Below the pieces are notes generated by a model, which ran no database searches, was not told the origin of the DNA, and saw only the letters and a program-made list of their open reading frames with translations. The translations under genes and the position numbers were made by a program. DNA of 64,000 bases, from contig NC_073346.2 in NCBI RefSeq assembly GCF_027580225.2, positions 9,326,001 to 9,390,000 of the forward strand, read 5' to 3'. This document shows positions 1 to 9,300 of the stretch, one piece after another; within the stretch, counting starts at the first letter, position 1; every line of letters begins with the position of its first letter. Source of the stretch: Misgurnus anguillicaudatus (lineage: Eukaryota; Chordata; Actinopteri; Cypriniformes; Cobitidae).

Positions 1-1
1 G

Positions 2-553
2 ACATGTCGGGGATACCGACAGGGCCTGAAGGTCCCCCACTCGTTTTAAAGAAGTGATAGCCAGAAGGAACACAGTCTTAAAGGCCAGAAACCTATCTGG
101 CGAAGTCTCAAGTGGCTCGAACGGAGCTAACGAGAGCCCTTCCAGCACGACCGCTAGGTCCCAAGTGGGCACCCTAGAGCGACTAACAGGTCGCAATCTA
201 CGAGTCCCACGAAGAAAGCGAGCCACTAATGGGTGTCTACCCACTGACGAGCCTTCCACAGGAGTATGGTAGGCAGAAACTGCTGCCACATAAACCTTAA
301 GGGTGGAAGGAGTTAATCCATCAGAGAAACGCTCCTGCAGAAACCTCAGCACCACGTCGACGGGGCAGTTGACTGGGTCTGCCAGACGAGCAGAGCACCA
401 AGAGGTGAAAGCTTTCCACTTAAGGGAATAAAGTTTCCGTGTGGAGGGAGCCCTGGAGTTAAGAATGGTCTCCACAACCTCATCTGGGAGACCTGAGTCT
501 ATGAGCCTGGCCCCCTCAGCGGCCAGACCCACAGTTTCCACATCTCCGGGCGG
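2..553 (-). CDS. DIRS-type tyrosine recombinase, partial (runs off the window edge)
   Basis: The minus strand stays open from about 553 to the window edge, in a different frame from the reverse transcriptase and overlapping its last codons. The translation has the layout of DIRS tyrosine recombinases: a segment starting near VETILNSRAPSTRKLYSLKW (a helical core-binding domain), then the beginning of the catalytic domain at TSLKRVGDLQAL, where the Arg fits the first residue of the R-H-R-Y set. The remaining catalytic residues would lie beyond position 1. In DIRS elements this enzyme integrates a circular DNA intermediate and replaces the DDE integrase of LTR elements. No start codon is assigned, because the frame overlaps the upstream ORF and the translation mechanism is unknown. 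No stop was seen in the visible part. Confidence 0.8.
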
Positions 554-2514
554 GGGTGGAAGACTGCACCCCCTACCTGAGACAGAAGGTCCCTCCTGAC
601 AGGGATCTCCCACGGGGGGCTTTCCAGAAGGGACATGAGGTCCGAAAACCATACCCGGGCTGGCCAGAAGGGGGCTACTAACAAGAGCCGAACCTTGTCC
701 TGGCGAACTCTCTCCAGAACCCCTGGGATCAACGTGACCGGGGGGAAGGCATACAGACGTAGCCTCGGCCACGTCTGCACCATGGCATCCAAACCCAGTG
801 GAGCCGGATGCCTCATGGAGAACCACAGGGGGCAATGTGTGGTGTCCTGGGATGCAAACAGATCTACGTCTGCGCGTCCAAATACAGTCCAGATGTGGTT
901 CACCACATCTGGATGAAGTCTCCACTCCCCCGGGAATATCTGATGTCTTGACAGGGCATCTGCCACATTCAGGTGGCCTGGTATATAGACTGCCCTCAGC
1001 GAGCACAGTTTGTCCTGTGACCAAAGGAGAATTTGTCGCACCAGCTTGTAAAGTTTCCGCGACCGTAGACCTCCTTGGTGATTTATGTAAGAGACCACAG
1101 ATGTGTTGTCTGTCCGGACAAGAACATGATGGCCCCTCAGGTCTGAAAGGAAATGCCTGAGTCCAAACCATACCGCCATCATTTCCAGGCAATTTATGTG
1201 CCATAGACGATGATGCGGTTTCCAGCGATTTTGACCCTGACGGCCTTCCATAATCGCACCCCAACCTGTGAGAGACGCGTCTGTCGTCAGCGTCACACGC
1301 CGACAGCGCGCTCCCAGCACAGGACCTTGGGACAAAAACACTGGCTTTTTCCATATCGCCAGAGCACGCAGACAACGGTGCGTGACTTTGATCATATGAA
1401 AGGGGTTCCTCTTCGGGGAAAAGCCCTTGGTCTTTAGCCACCACTGTAGAGGTCTCATGTGCAACAGACCCGCGGGGATAACGCTGGACGCGGCTGCCAT
1501 AAGACCTAGCAGTCTCTGAAACTGCTTCACCGTGCATAGCTGGCCCAGCTTCAACGCTCTCGCGGCTGTCATGATGGCATCGATACGTGCAGGCGAAAGC
1601 TGCGCCTGCATCGTCGTGGCATCCCAAATCACACCCAAATAAGTGGTTCTCTGAACAGGAGAAAGCACACTCTTTTTGGTATTCAGCCGCAACCCCAGAT
1701 CTCTCATATGTGCAAGAACAACATCTCGATGCTGAACCGCCATCTGTTCTGACTCCGCCAGAACGAGCCAATCGTCTATATAATTCAATATGCGAATGCC
1801 TTTCATGCGCAGAGGGGTTAAAGCTGCATCCACACATTTCGTGAATGTGCGGGGTGATAATGCCAGTCCGAAAGGAAGAACCCGATATTGGTATGCTGTG
1901 CCCTGATACGCAAACCTCAGGAATTTCCTGTGTTGGGGAAGGATGGAAATGTGGAAATACGCATCCTTGAGGTCTATGGTGACAAACCAGTCGCCCAACC
2001 TTATTTGTGTGACAATGTGTTTTAGTGTCAACATTTTGAATTTTAACCGCATAACTGAGCGGTTTAATTCTCTGAGATCCAGAATGGGACGTAATCCGCC
2101 GTCCTTCTTTGGGACAATGAAATAATTGCTGTAGAACCCTGTGTCTCTCTCGTGTGGAGGAATAATCTCTACAGCCCCCTTGCACAAAAGTGAGTTTACT
2201 TCTTGTTCTAGAATTAGAGCCTGCTCGGGTCGCACTGCTGTGGGCAGAACGCCGGAAAACCGAGGTGGGTGACATTGAAACTGAATGGCATACCCGTGCT
2301 CGATTGTGCGTATTACCCATTTTGATACATTGGGCAGCTTTTCCCACGCCGCAATGTAATTTACCAAGGGAACCAATCGCTCGAGACTGGTCTCTGGTGT
2401 GCTCTGTGTGCTTTGTGAACTTTGTGAAATAAAGACTGCTCTGCCCTGCCGCGCTACGTGCGGCAGAGCTGGCGTCATGATGCGTAGAGGGCACCGAGGT
2501 ACAGCGGGCACCAT
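499..2514 (-). CDS. DIRS-type reverse transcriptase / RNase H polyprotein
   Basis: This 671-aa uninterrupted frame is a reverse transcriptase followed by RNase H. RT landmarks are LDLRELN (about 145-151), the first catalytic Asp in TIDLKDAYFHI (D181), LPFGLALSP (about 213-221) and the YIDD box (245-248). RNase H spans about 407-525, with candidate acidic residues D412, E444, D469 and D519. The C-terminal part after 525 (around DVDLFASQ) is usual in DIRS RT proteins; I did not identify a separate methyltransferase motif. It copies the element's RNA into DNA. It lies 56 nt downstream of the gag-like frame and overlaps the recombinase frame, giving the DIRS order gag, RT-RH, YR. The intact frame points to a fairly young copy. 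Smaller plus-strand ORFs here are antisense shadows. Confidence 0.92.
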   Translation of the reverse strand: MVPAVPRCPLRIMTPALPHVARQGRAVFISQSSQSTQSTPETSLERLVPLVNYIAAWEKLPNVSKWVIRTIEHGYAIQFQCHPPRFSGVLPTAVRPEQALILEQEVNSLLCKGAVEIIPPHERDTGFYSNYFIVPKKDGGLRPILDLRELNRSVMRLKFKMLTLKHIVTQIRLGDWFVTIDLKDAYFHISILPQHRKFLRFAYQGTAYQYRVLPFGLALSPRTFTKCVDAALTPLRMKGIRILNYIDDWLVLAESEQMAVQHRDVVLAHMRDLGLRLNTKKSVLSPVQRTTYLGVIWDATTMQAQLSPARIDAIMTAARALKLGQLCTVKQFQRLLGLMAAASSVIPAGLLHMRPLQWWLKTKGFSPKRNPFHMIKVTHRCLRALAIWKKPVFLSQGPVLGARCRRVTLTTDASLTGWGAIMEGRQGQNRWKPHHRLWHINCLEMMAVWFGLRHFLSDLRGHHVLVRTDNTSVVSYINHQGGLRSRKLYKLVRQILLWSQDKLCSLRAVYIPGHLNVADALSRHQIFPGEWRLHPDVVNHIWTVFGRADVDLFASQDTTHCPLWFSMRHPAPLGLDAMVQTWPRLRLYAFPPVTLIPGVLERVRQDKVRLLLVAPFWPARVWFSDLMSLLESPPWEIPVRRDLLSQVGGAVFHPRPEMWKLWVWPLRGPGS

Positions 2515-2570
2515 AAACTGAGGTGCATACCACTCTGCCCCGGCAGGGGGAGCCCCCGCTACGCCTGATA

Positions 2571-4028
2571 CTAGGATCTCTTCTTCGAAGAAGCCTTCCT
2601 CGCTTGGATGACGTGTCTCAGATCCGACCTCGGTTCGGATTTCCGTGATTGAGCGCGATGTCCGGTCCCCCGTGAGCTCTGAGGGGGAGCACGGGACGCC
2701 ACACTCTGTTTCTGACGATCTCTGTGAGAGTAACTACAAGATGGTTGGGGCAACGCACGCCCAACAGGCTCGTAGCGATCTCGACGAGGAAGATATCTTC
2801 TGAAAGCCGCAGCCTGTCTCTGCGTTTCCTGGAATCTCTCGACCACGGAATTAACAGCGTTGCCAAAGAGACCCGAGGGAGCAATCGGGGCGTCCATGAG
2901 AAACACCTTATCAGCTGATTTAATGTTGGACAAATTCAGCCAAAGATGCCTCTCAACTGCCACCAGTGCAGCCATAGCACGCCCGACCGACTTTGCCGCC
3001 TCGCGAGTTGCCCGGAGGGAGACATCCGTCGCCAGACGCAGCGAACTGACCACGTCTGGGTCCGTCTCCTTATCCTTAGCCAGTTTTTGTAATGACTCAG
3101 CCTGGGACGCCTGTAACAGCCCGATGGTGTGCAGACAAGCGCCCGCCTGGCTTGCCGATGTAAAGGCTTTACCAACGAGCACGGACGTGATGCGGGATGG
3201 TTTATTTGGCAGCGAGGGTGCCTTCAGAGAGGAAGCCGAGGAAGGAGACAGGTAACTCGCCAGAGTCGTTTCCACTTGGGGTAGCGATCCATACCCGTGA
3301 TCCTTTGCCCCCGAGATGTTAGAATAGATGTTGGACTGAGGGGTAAACGTACGGGCTGAATAGGGATGACTCCAAGACCTAGACAGCTCACCGTGGAGAT
3401 CGGAGAAGAAGGGGAGGCGCCGCTTAATAGGCTGTGCTGGTTGCCTCAGATACCGCTCATCCAGACGGCTCTGAGGACGAGCGCACTCCTGCTCAGCCGG
3501 CCAGTCCAAGCCGAGCTGAGACACAGCAAGAGTAACCGCCTCCACCAGCTCATCGTACGCGGGGGAGACCGTAGGTGCGTCATCAAAGTCTCCGATATCT
3601 CCTGCATCAACACTTAACACGTCCACGTCCTCAGAAGACAGAGAGAGCGTTGGACTACCTACGGGGGCAGGAGGAACAGCTCCTGGCACACCAGAGGGAG
3701 GGAGTGACGCCACCGAGGAGGGGAGAGAAACCGACTCCGTCTCCTCAGTGAGATCCATTTGCGACCCCCACGAGTGCAGTCGCCGTTCTGCCTCAGCAGA
3801 AGCGGGACCAGAGCCGTGAGGGGCGCGAGCCTGAGCACCCTTCTCGAAGAGTGCGACGCGAGAACGCAGCACGTGCAAGGGAAGCCGTTCACAATGCACA
3901 CAGTCAGATCCCTCAAGACCAAACTGTGCATGCTGCGCTCCAAGACATTTAACACAGAGGTTGTGTGTGTCCGTGTCCGTGATGTAACGCGAACAGGGAG
4001 GTACGCACAACTTAAACTTCTTAGACAT
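2571..4028 (-). CDS. DIRS gag-like ORF1 protein
   Basis: A 485-aa frame immediately upstream of the RT frame. The N-terminus is Cys/His-rich (C8, C12, C25, C28, C43, C46, with His at 33 and 45), a plausible metal-binding module. The middle (about 85-190) is rich in Ser, Pro, Glu and Asp and probably disordered. The region after about 270 is helix-rich, and the last 60 residues are rich in Arg, Ser and Lys, suiting nucleic-acid binding. Position and composition fit ORF1 of fish DIRS elements, thought to act as a gag-like structural protein. I infer this from its place in the element rather than from a diagnostic motif. It is intact and ends at the TAG near 2571. Confidence 0.75.
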   Translation of the reverse strand: MSKKFKLCVPPCSRYITDTDTHNLCVKCLGAQHAQFGLEGSDCVHCERLPLHVLRSRVALFEKGAQARAPHGSGPASAEAERRLHSWGSQMDLTEETESVSLPSSVASLPPSGVPGAVPPAPVGSPTLSLSSEDVDVLSVDAGDIGDFDDAPTVSPAYDELVEAVTLAVSQLGLDWPAEQECARPQSRLDERYLRQPAQPIKRRLPFFSDLHGELSRSWSHPYSARTFTPQSNIYSNISGAKDHGYGSLPQVETTLASYLSPSSASSLKAPSLPNKPSRITSVLVGKAFTSASQAGACLHTIGLLQASQAESLQKLAKDKETDPDVVSSLRLATDVSLRATREAAKSVGRAMAALVAVERHLWLNLSNIKSADKVFLMDAPIAPSGLFGNAVNSVVERFQETQRQAAAFRRYLPRRDRYEPVGRALPQPSCSYSHRDRQKQSVASRAPPQSSRGTGHRAQSRKSEPRSDLRHVIQARKASSKKRS

Positions 4029-4340
4029 ACTTCAGAGTGTGTTAATACATACACGTAGTCACTTGCTGAGGCACTAAAAGCGAGTGTGTTTGTGTAGGAT
4101 GCCTTCTTATACCCCTGGTCCGCACGGCATCACGGTCAGTATACAATTATCTCATCGTTGTTTGTGTTTTGCACGTGCTTCGGATTGGTCGCGCCGGGGC
4201 GTTCCCCGGGGCGTTGCTGTGGCGGCGCAGCTCGAGTTCCTCGAAAGGGAACCACGGTGACTTTGAGATGTATCAATATGGACGTTGGCGTACGGCACAC
4301 TCAAATCCTACACCAGCTCAAGAGGTGGTGTACGCACGTT

Positions 4341-4563
4341 TTATTACCTTAGAATGAGATGTTTTTATCTACATGCACCGTGGAAGTCGCCATTTTGTGC
4401 CACCACGTTTCTACAGAAGCCCTGAACGGACTAACTTTTTTTGTCTCCGACGATGACATTTTTTTCCGGTAGAGGCTACTGTAGCTTCGCTATGCATTTC
4501 AAAAGCTAGGGGTGAGCAGTGGGCTGAGCCGTTAGTTACAAAAATTTACACACTGCACCTTTA
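4341..4563 (-). repeat. Remnant of a teleost MITE interrupted by the DIRS element
   Basis: Read on the minus strand from 4563, this starts with a TTAAAGGTGCAGTG-type terminus and runs into AT-rich sequence ending in AAGGTAATAAAA, where DIRS sequence begins. I recognise this as the end of a repeat abundant in cyprinid genomes (recollection, not a search). The other half would lie past the far end of the DIRS element, outside the window. Confidence 0.5.
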
Positions 4564-5726
4564 AGTGTTTTTTGTGCAACATGAACTTCAATGTTTAATT
4601 TGTGTGACTTTACTAAAGCATTTGATTTGTAGGCATATGTGTTCCTTCAGTTGAGAGCCTGTGCGCTTTACATGCTGGAAAAATAAGCTCACTACAGCTC
4701 TTCTGGAAGATGTACTAAATCTCCACATGTTTGGAGTGTACAAATGCTGCACACCTGGTTCTTTTTGTGTAAATTGGTGATGAATAAACTTGTTGTTAGT
4801 CTAAAGGAAAACTAACAATCTAATTAACTTAAGTCATCCCTTGGAGTTTAAAAGTTCTGGACACCATTCACTTTCATCGCTTGGACATACAGAGCTGAGA
4901 AATTATTCTTAATGTTTGTAAATGTTCACTGTCAACTATAAACCCCAGTTCTTATTGTGCTTCTTGTGTATCCACCAGGTTATGCTGGGAAGGGAAAGCA
5001 AGGTGAGCTCCAGGGCATTTATTCAGAATTCTTCCACCCTGGATTTTGCAGTTTTGACTGCATGTAGATCAGTATGAGCTAAAATAGTTTCCTTACAAAT
5101 AACAAAAATAATAAAATAAAATAAACACTTTTGCAAACAATTCTGAGTGACTGGTAGGCCTACATGATTTTATTAATTGAAAAAAAAATACACCCTGAGA
5201 TTTAATATATATGAGTCCAGTTGCATCACATTTTAATATGTTCATTTACTTGATATTGTAGAATTTGGAGCTTCAGAAATGTACTTACAGCCTGACAAAT
5301 ATCGGACTTCATCATTGACAATGAGCGGTATTGGACACACACAATAACAACAAAGCTGTAAGAAATCAGACCATGATGAGGAACGTAATATTTGATCGTT
5401 TATTTTCATTATGACACTACTTCCTGCCACACTCATTTATCGGGTACTGACACCGCCCTCGGCACAGCTTGGGGATTTCCGCATAAGATACTGCCATTCC
5501 CTACTTGCACATTTCTGAAATCCCTCCTAACGTTACTTGCGCCATAAGCTGGGACAGGGACACAGTCAAAATGAAAGTGAAAGTAATATTTGTTAGCGAC
5601 GTAAGGTAGTTATTAAGGGAAAAAACGAATAATTGAATCACCCGGCAATATGAGTTATTTGTTAGTTTGTTTAATCAAGCAATTGATATACTTTTAATGC
5701 AAATGTTTAATGATGAAATCGTAAAT
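4564..5726. other. Intergenic, no gene recognised
   Basis: AT-rich sequence between the DIRS element and the NLR gene. No ORF with recognisable content, no tandem repeat and no clear inverted-repeat element was seen. Confidence 0.5.
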
Positions 5727-5939
5727 TAACTCGGAGGTATTTTAAACCGTAAGTGCACTTTAAATAGCGCGAGCTTCGTCAGATAGCGTCTACTTCAAAA
5801 TGTAAAATATACGTTAGCAGCCAATCGTTAATGATTTGGGACAAATATGATGTTATTTAATGTTAAATAATGTGAGTGGCGCTGTGTGGCGCGACAGGGA
5901 TGTGAGCAACTTCCTGAGTCTGCTGGGCGGCGCGGACAG
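5727..5939 (+). repeat. Terminally truncated MITE copy upstream of the NLR gene
   Basis: About 213 bp closely matches the reverse complement of the interior of the element at 15345-15742, including GCGCGAGCTTCGTCAGATAG and TTAATGATTTGGGACAAATA. It lacks the GC-rich terminal inverted repeats of the complete copy. It ends about 375 bp before the first NLR coding exon, so it lies in the likely promoter or 5'-UTR region. Confidence 0.75.
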
Positions 5940-6315
5940 TTATTTGAGTGTTTTCCGATTTTACTGTTCTGTTTGATCGATAAATGTATGTTTATCTGTT
6001 CAGTTAAGCAGCAGTTGAACGACGAATCTATCTAGACTCTAGACACAACACGAAGCTATACTCATATTAAAAATGCATATGCAGAAGCTGGAAATATACT
6101 AAAAGTATGTAGTTAAAAGCAGCATTTACTTGTCGTATTGTTTATGGGCGTGGGGCAGTAACGTTATTCATGCGTCGCATGTTTCATTATCAGCGCACGT
6201 GCTTTGCTCATGGACGCGCGTCGGAGACTGACAAGGAAGAGAAGAAAATGTGAAATAAAGTCGTTTTGATTAACCGAAGATCTTATATTTTGACAGGAAT
6301 CTCAATTGAGTCTCA

Positions 6316-6377
6316 ATGAGCTCGTCTATAGAGCAGGACTGTGAAAGCAGTCCAGCAGAGGACACTCAGTCTGAACT
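6316..6377 (+). CDS. NLR exon 1, start codon
   Basis: ATG at 6316 opens MSSSIEQDCESSPAEDTQSE, like the Ser/Glu-rich starts of fish NLR-C proteins. The donor GTGAGT follows at 6378, leaving phase 2. A TTTTGACAG acceptor-like site just upstream (near 6294) suggests a preceding noncoding exon whose limits I cannot fix. Confidence 0.75.
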
Positions 6378-9300
6378 GTGAGTCACATTTCAGGATTATT
6401 ATGCTTTTAACTGATACTGTTTAGTTTAGTGTCTACAATACCGTTATATAAAAATATTAACAATTTAGTTTACTTATAATTAACTTTATGTTATAAATAA
6501 TAGGCTATTTAATGTTAATGCATACAGTAGCCTACATGTTTGGGTTAATTACTTTTTTTAAATAACATATTTTTACATTTTTGTAAACAGACTTAATTCG
6601 TTTTGCTGTCTTAAAGAATAGGTTTGAAAATATGATGTGTTTTTCAAGGGTTAGTTCACCCCAGAATAAAAAAAAAAATAATAAATTACTCACCCTTATG
6701 TTGTTCCACACCTGTAATACCTTTGTTGATCTTAGAAACACAAATTAAGATATTTTTAATGAAATATGAGAGCTTTCTGACCGCCTGACCCCCCTCTCAG
6801 AGAGGGAGTAAAGATATTGTTAAAATAGTCCATAGCCGTTCTCAGTACCAAGAACACCAAGTTTGGACTTGCGTCCTCCTTAGTTCGGACTTGCAAGTTC
6901 AGACTCAGAAGAAAGTCAATGTTATAATTATTTATGTATTTTTATGTATTTAAAATGATGACTAGTTTAGAGTGGACTATTTTAATAATCTGACACTTTG
7001 ATGTTTTTCACAAAATAGAGACACACACGAATAAAGGAAGATATTTCTGTTTGGTTTTATTGAGTCTATAGAATGATCAGTTCCTGAAACAATAAACCTC
7101 AGCGATTCAGTGAAGGTTTATATGGAGGTTTAGATATAAACTTTTTATAATGGATATAGAAACACAATGTACTGCATTTCATTGTAACTGAACTTGTACT
7201 TTGCTCAATGACCATAAAGTTCAATCTAATCTAATATAATAAATGTGTATTTGCATGTGACAAATATTCTGTCTGTTTTTTATCCTTAGAGCTAAACGGA
7301 AGAGATCAGATTCACCCACATCATCACATCTGTCACTGAGAAGTGGAGAATCACTTCTTCAACCAATACACTTCAGCAATGAACCACAGAGAGACATAGA
7401 CAGGTTTGTTTAAACAAACAATCAAATGCTGCTGTCCATGTTTCAAAATATAAATGAAAGATCACCTACATTATTAAGTCTATAGAATGATCATTTCCTG
7501 AACCAATAAACAACCAGAGATTCAGTGAAGGTTCATATGGAGGTATAAACTTTTTTAATGGATATAGAAATGCAATGTACTGCATTTTATCGGACCTGAA
7601 CTTGTACTTTGCTCAATGACAATAAAGTTTCTTCTAAATTAATAAACGTCTATTTGCATGTTACAAATATTCTGTGTTTTTATCATTAGAACTAAACAGA
7701 AGAGACCATATTCACCCACATCATCACAACTGTCTCTAAAGAGTGGAGAATCACTTCTTCAACCAATACACTTCAGCAATGAACCACAGAGAGACATTGA
7801 CAGGTTTGTTTAACAAAGATGGGAAGTAATGAAGTACAAATACTTTGTTACTGTACTTAAGTCTTTCCCTGCCATTGACAAGATATCTCGTCAATCAAGA
7901 GAAAACGCTTCCCCGCCAATGACGAGTATTTCCGTCTTTCCGCAATACCGCTAGTATCCACTAGGCAACTTTTTAAAACCGGAAGTATTGCCCTATGGCA
8001 AGCTGCTGCATGTCCGTGTCTGGTTTAAAGATCGCTCTGAATGGGATCTCTATGAAAAGTCCATCACAAAAATGGAATTATCTCTGCTTTTTGCTCAAAA
8101 TGTGGTGTTTTTGCAGAAACCTACCCATATTCAAAAGCTGATTACAAAAGAACTACTGAAGGTAGGATGAAACTTTTTTTTTTTTCTAAAGCAGAGGGTC
8201 TGTTCTTTTATTTGGAATATTGTATGTTTATATATTTGAAGAAGAACATTTTCTGGAAGGAATTAAACTTTTGTGAAAATCATAAAAAACGCTGGCGCTG
8301 GCTGGCAACTTTTTTTTAAAAAACGCTGGCGGGGAAAGAGTTAAGTAGATTTGTAGATCTGTAGGCTACTTTACTTCACTATTTTTTACTTTAACCTCTT
8401 AAATTTTTCCGCAAATATCTGTACTTTTTACTTTTAACATTTTCAAAACAGTCTCTTTAGTTTTTATTAAAAAAAATATAATTCCAGTAGATTTGTCTTA
8501 TTCCCAACTTCCAATGCAATCTCTCTCTCCCTCCGCCCCATCACGTGTCCACGTGTTTGTGCATCTCACATCTCCGACACTGGCACATTACATCACACAG
8601 GTAGGCAATAGCCCTTACCAGCTCCCAATTCAGTTTTTCTTGGCTTGTTGTTTAGGTGTGTGGTGATGAACAAAATACTCGACTTTACACCTAATTTAGT
8701 CTCGCTTAGCCAGACCTTCAATACTGAAGGTCTGGTGTTTTTCGCTGCTTTTTCTGGTCAAAGCCTGCCCATGAGCTGTTTGACCGACATGTCAAACAAC
8801 CAATCACAGTTTGTTTCGTCTAGCGTCACTCTTCGGACTCCCCACAATAACGAGCCGGCTGGCAACAAGTTAGTTATTGAAATAACCAGCCACAACCGAA
8901 TAGCATCTAAATAAAAACATTACTCACCATAGAACAACGTTGTGCACTTCATCAACAGCCACACCAATGAGACACTCCCGGTAAACATCTGTTTCAAACA
9001 TATCTCTCCACTTTTTAACAAATACAAGCAATTCAGGAGAACCGAACTTTTGACTCTACTAACTGCCTCAAGCAAAACTCTTGGACGTCTTTTAGAGAGT
9101 CTATGCCGCAAACTTTGCATATTTTTGAGAATCCAATGTTTAGCCGATCATGGTAACTGCTCATTATTATCCACGTGAACATGACTGATTCTCTTCCTCA
9201 ATGAAACGTTAGAGCTGTGTTTTCCAGGGACCGAAACTAATTGCAACACTCGCGTCTCCTAGAAATCCGGTTTATTTCAACCAATCAAAGAAGACATTGA

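Larger units (their letters stand above)
1..4340 (-). mobile_element. DIRS-type (tyrosine-recombinase) retrotransposon, 3' end outside the window
   Basis: Three consecutive minus-strand frames (gag-like, RT-RNase H, tyrosine recombinase) define a DIRS-group element. The 5' noncoding part covers about 4029-4340. The proximal boundary is inferred at about 4336-4341, because sequence from there to 4563 resembles the inner and terminal part of a common fish MITE that starts with a TTTAAAGGTGCAGTG-like end. The inverted terminal repeats and internal complementary region typical of DIRS could not be checked, since the other end is outside. Confidence 0.85.

Noticed and set aside
635..1437. Plus-strand ORFs across the DIRS RT region
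   Set aside because: They are antisense to the clear RT-RNase H frame and have no recognisable content.
2860..4058. Plus-strand ORFs opposite the DIRS gag-like frame
   Set aside because: Antisense shadows of the 485-aa frame, with no domain.
4979..5004. Tiny exon-like GYAGKGKQG stretch between AG and GTGAGC
   Set aside because: Only about 24 nt, resembling a collagen-type unit by chance; no neighbouring exon supports it.
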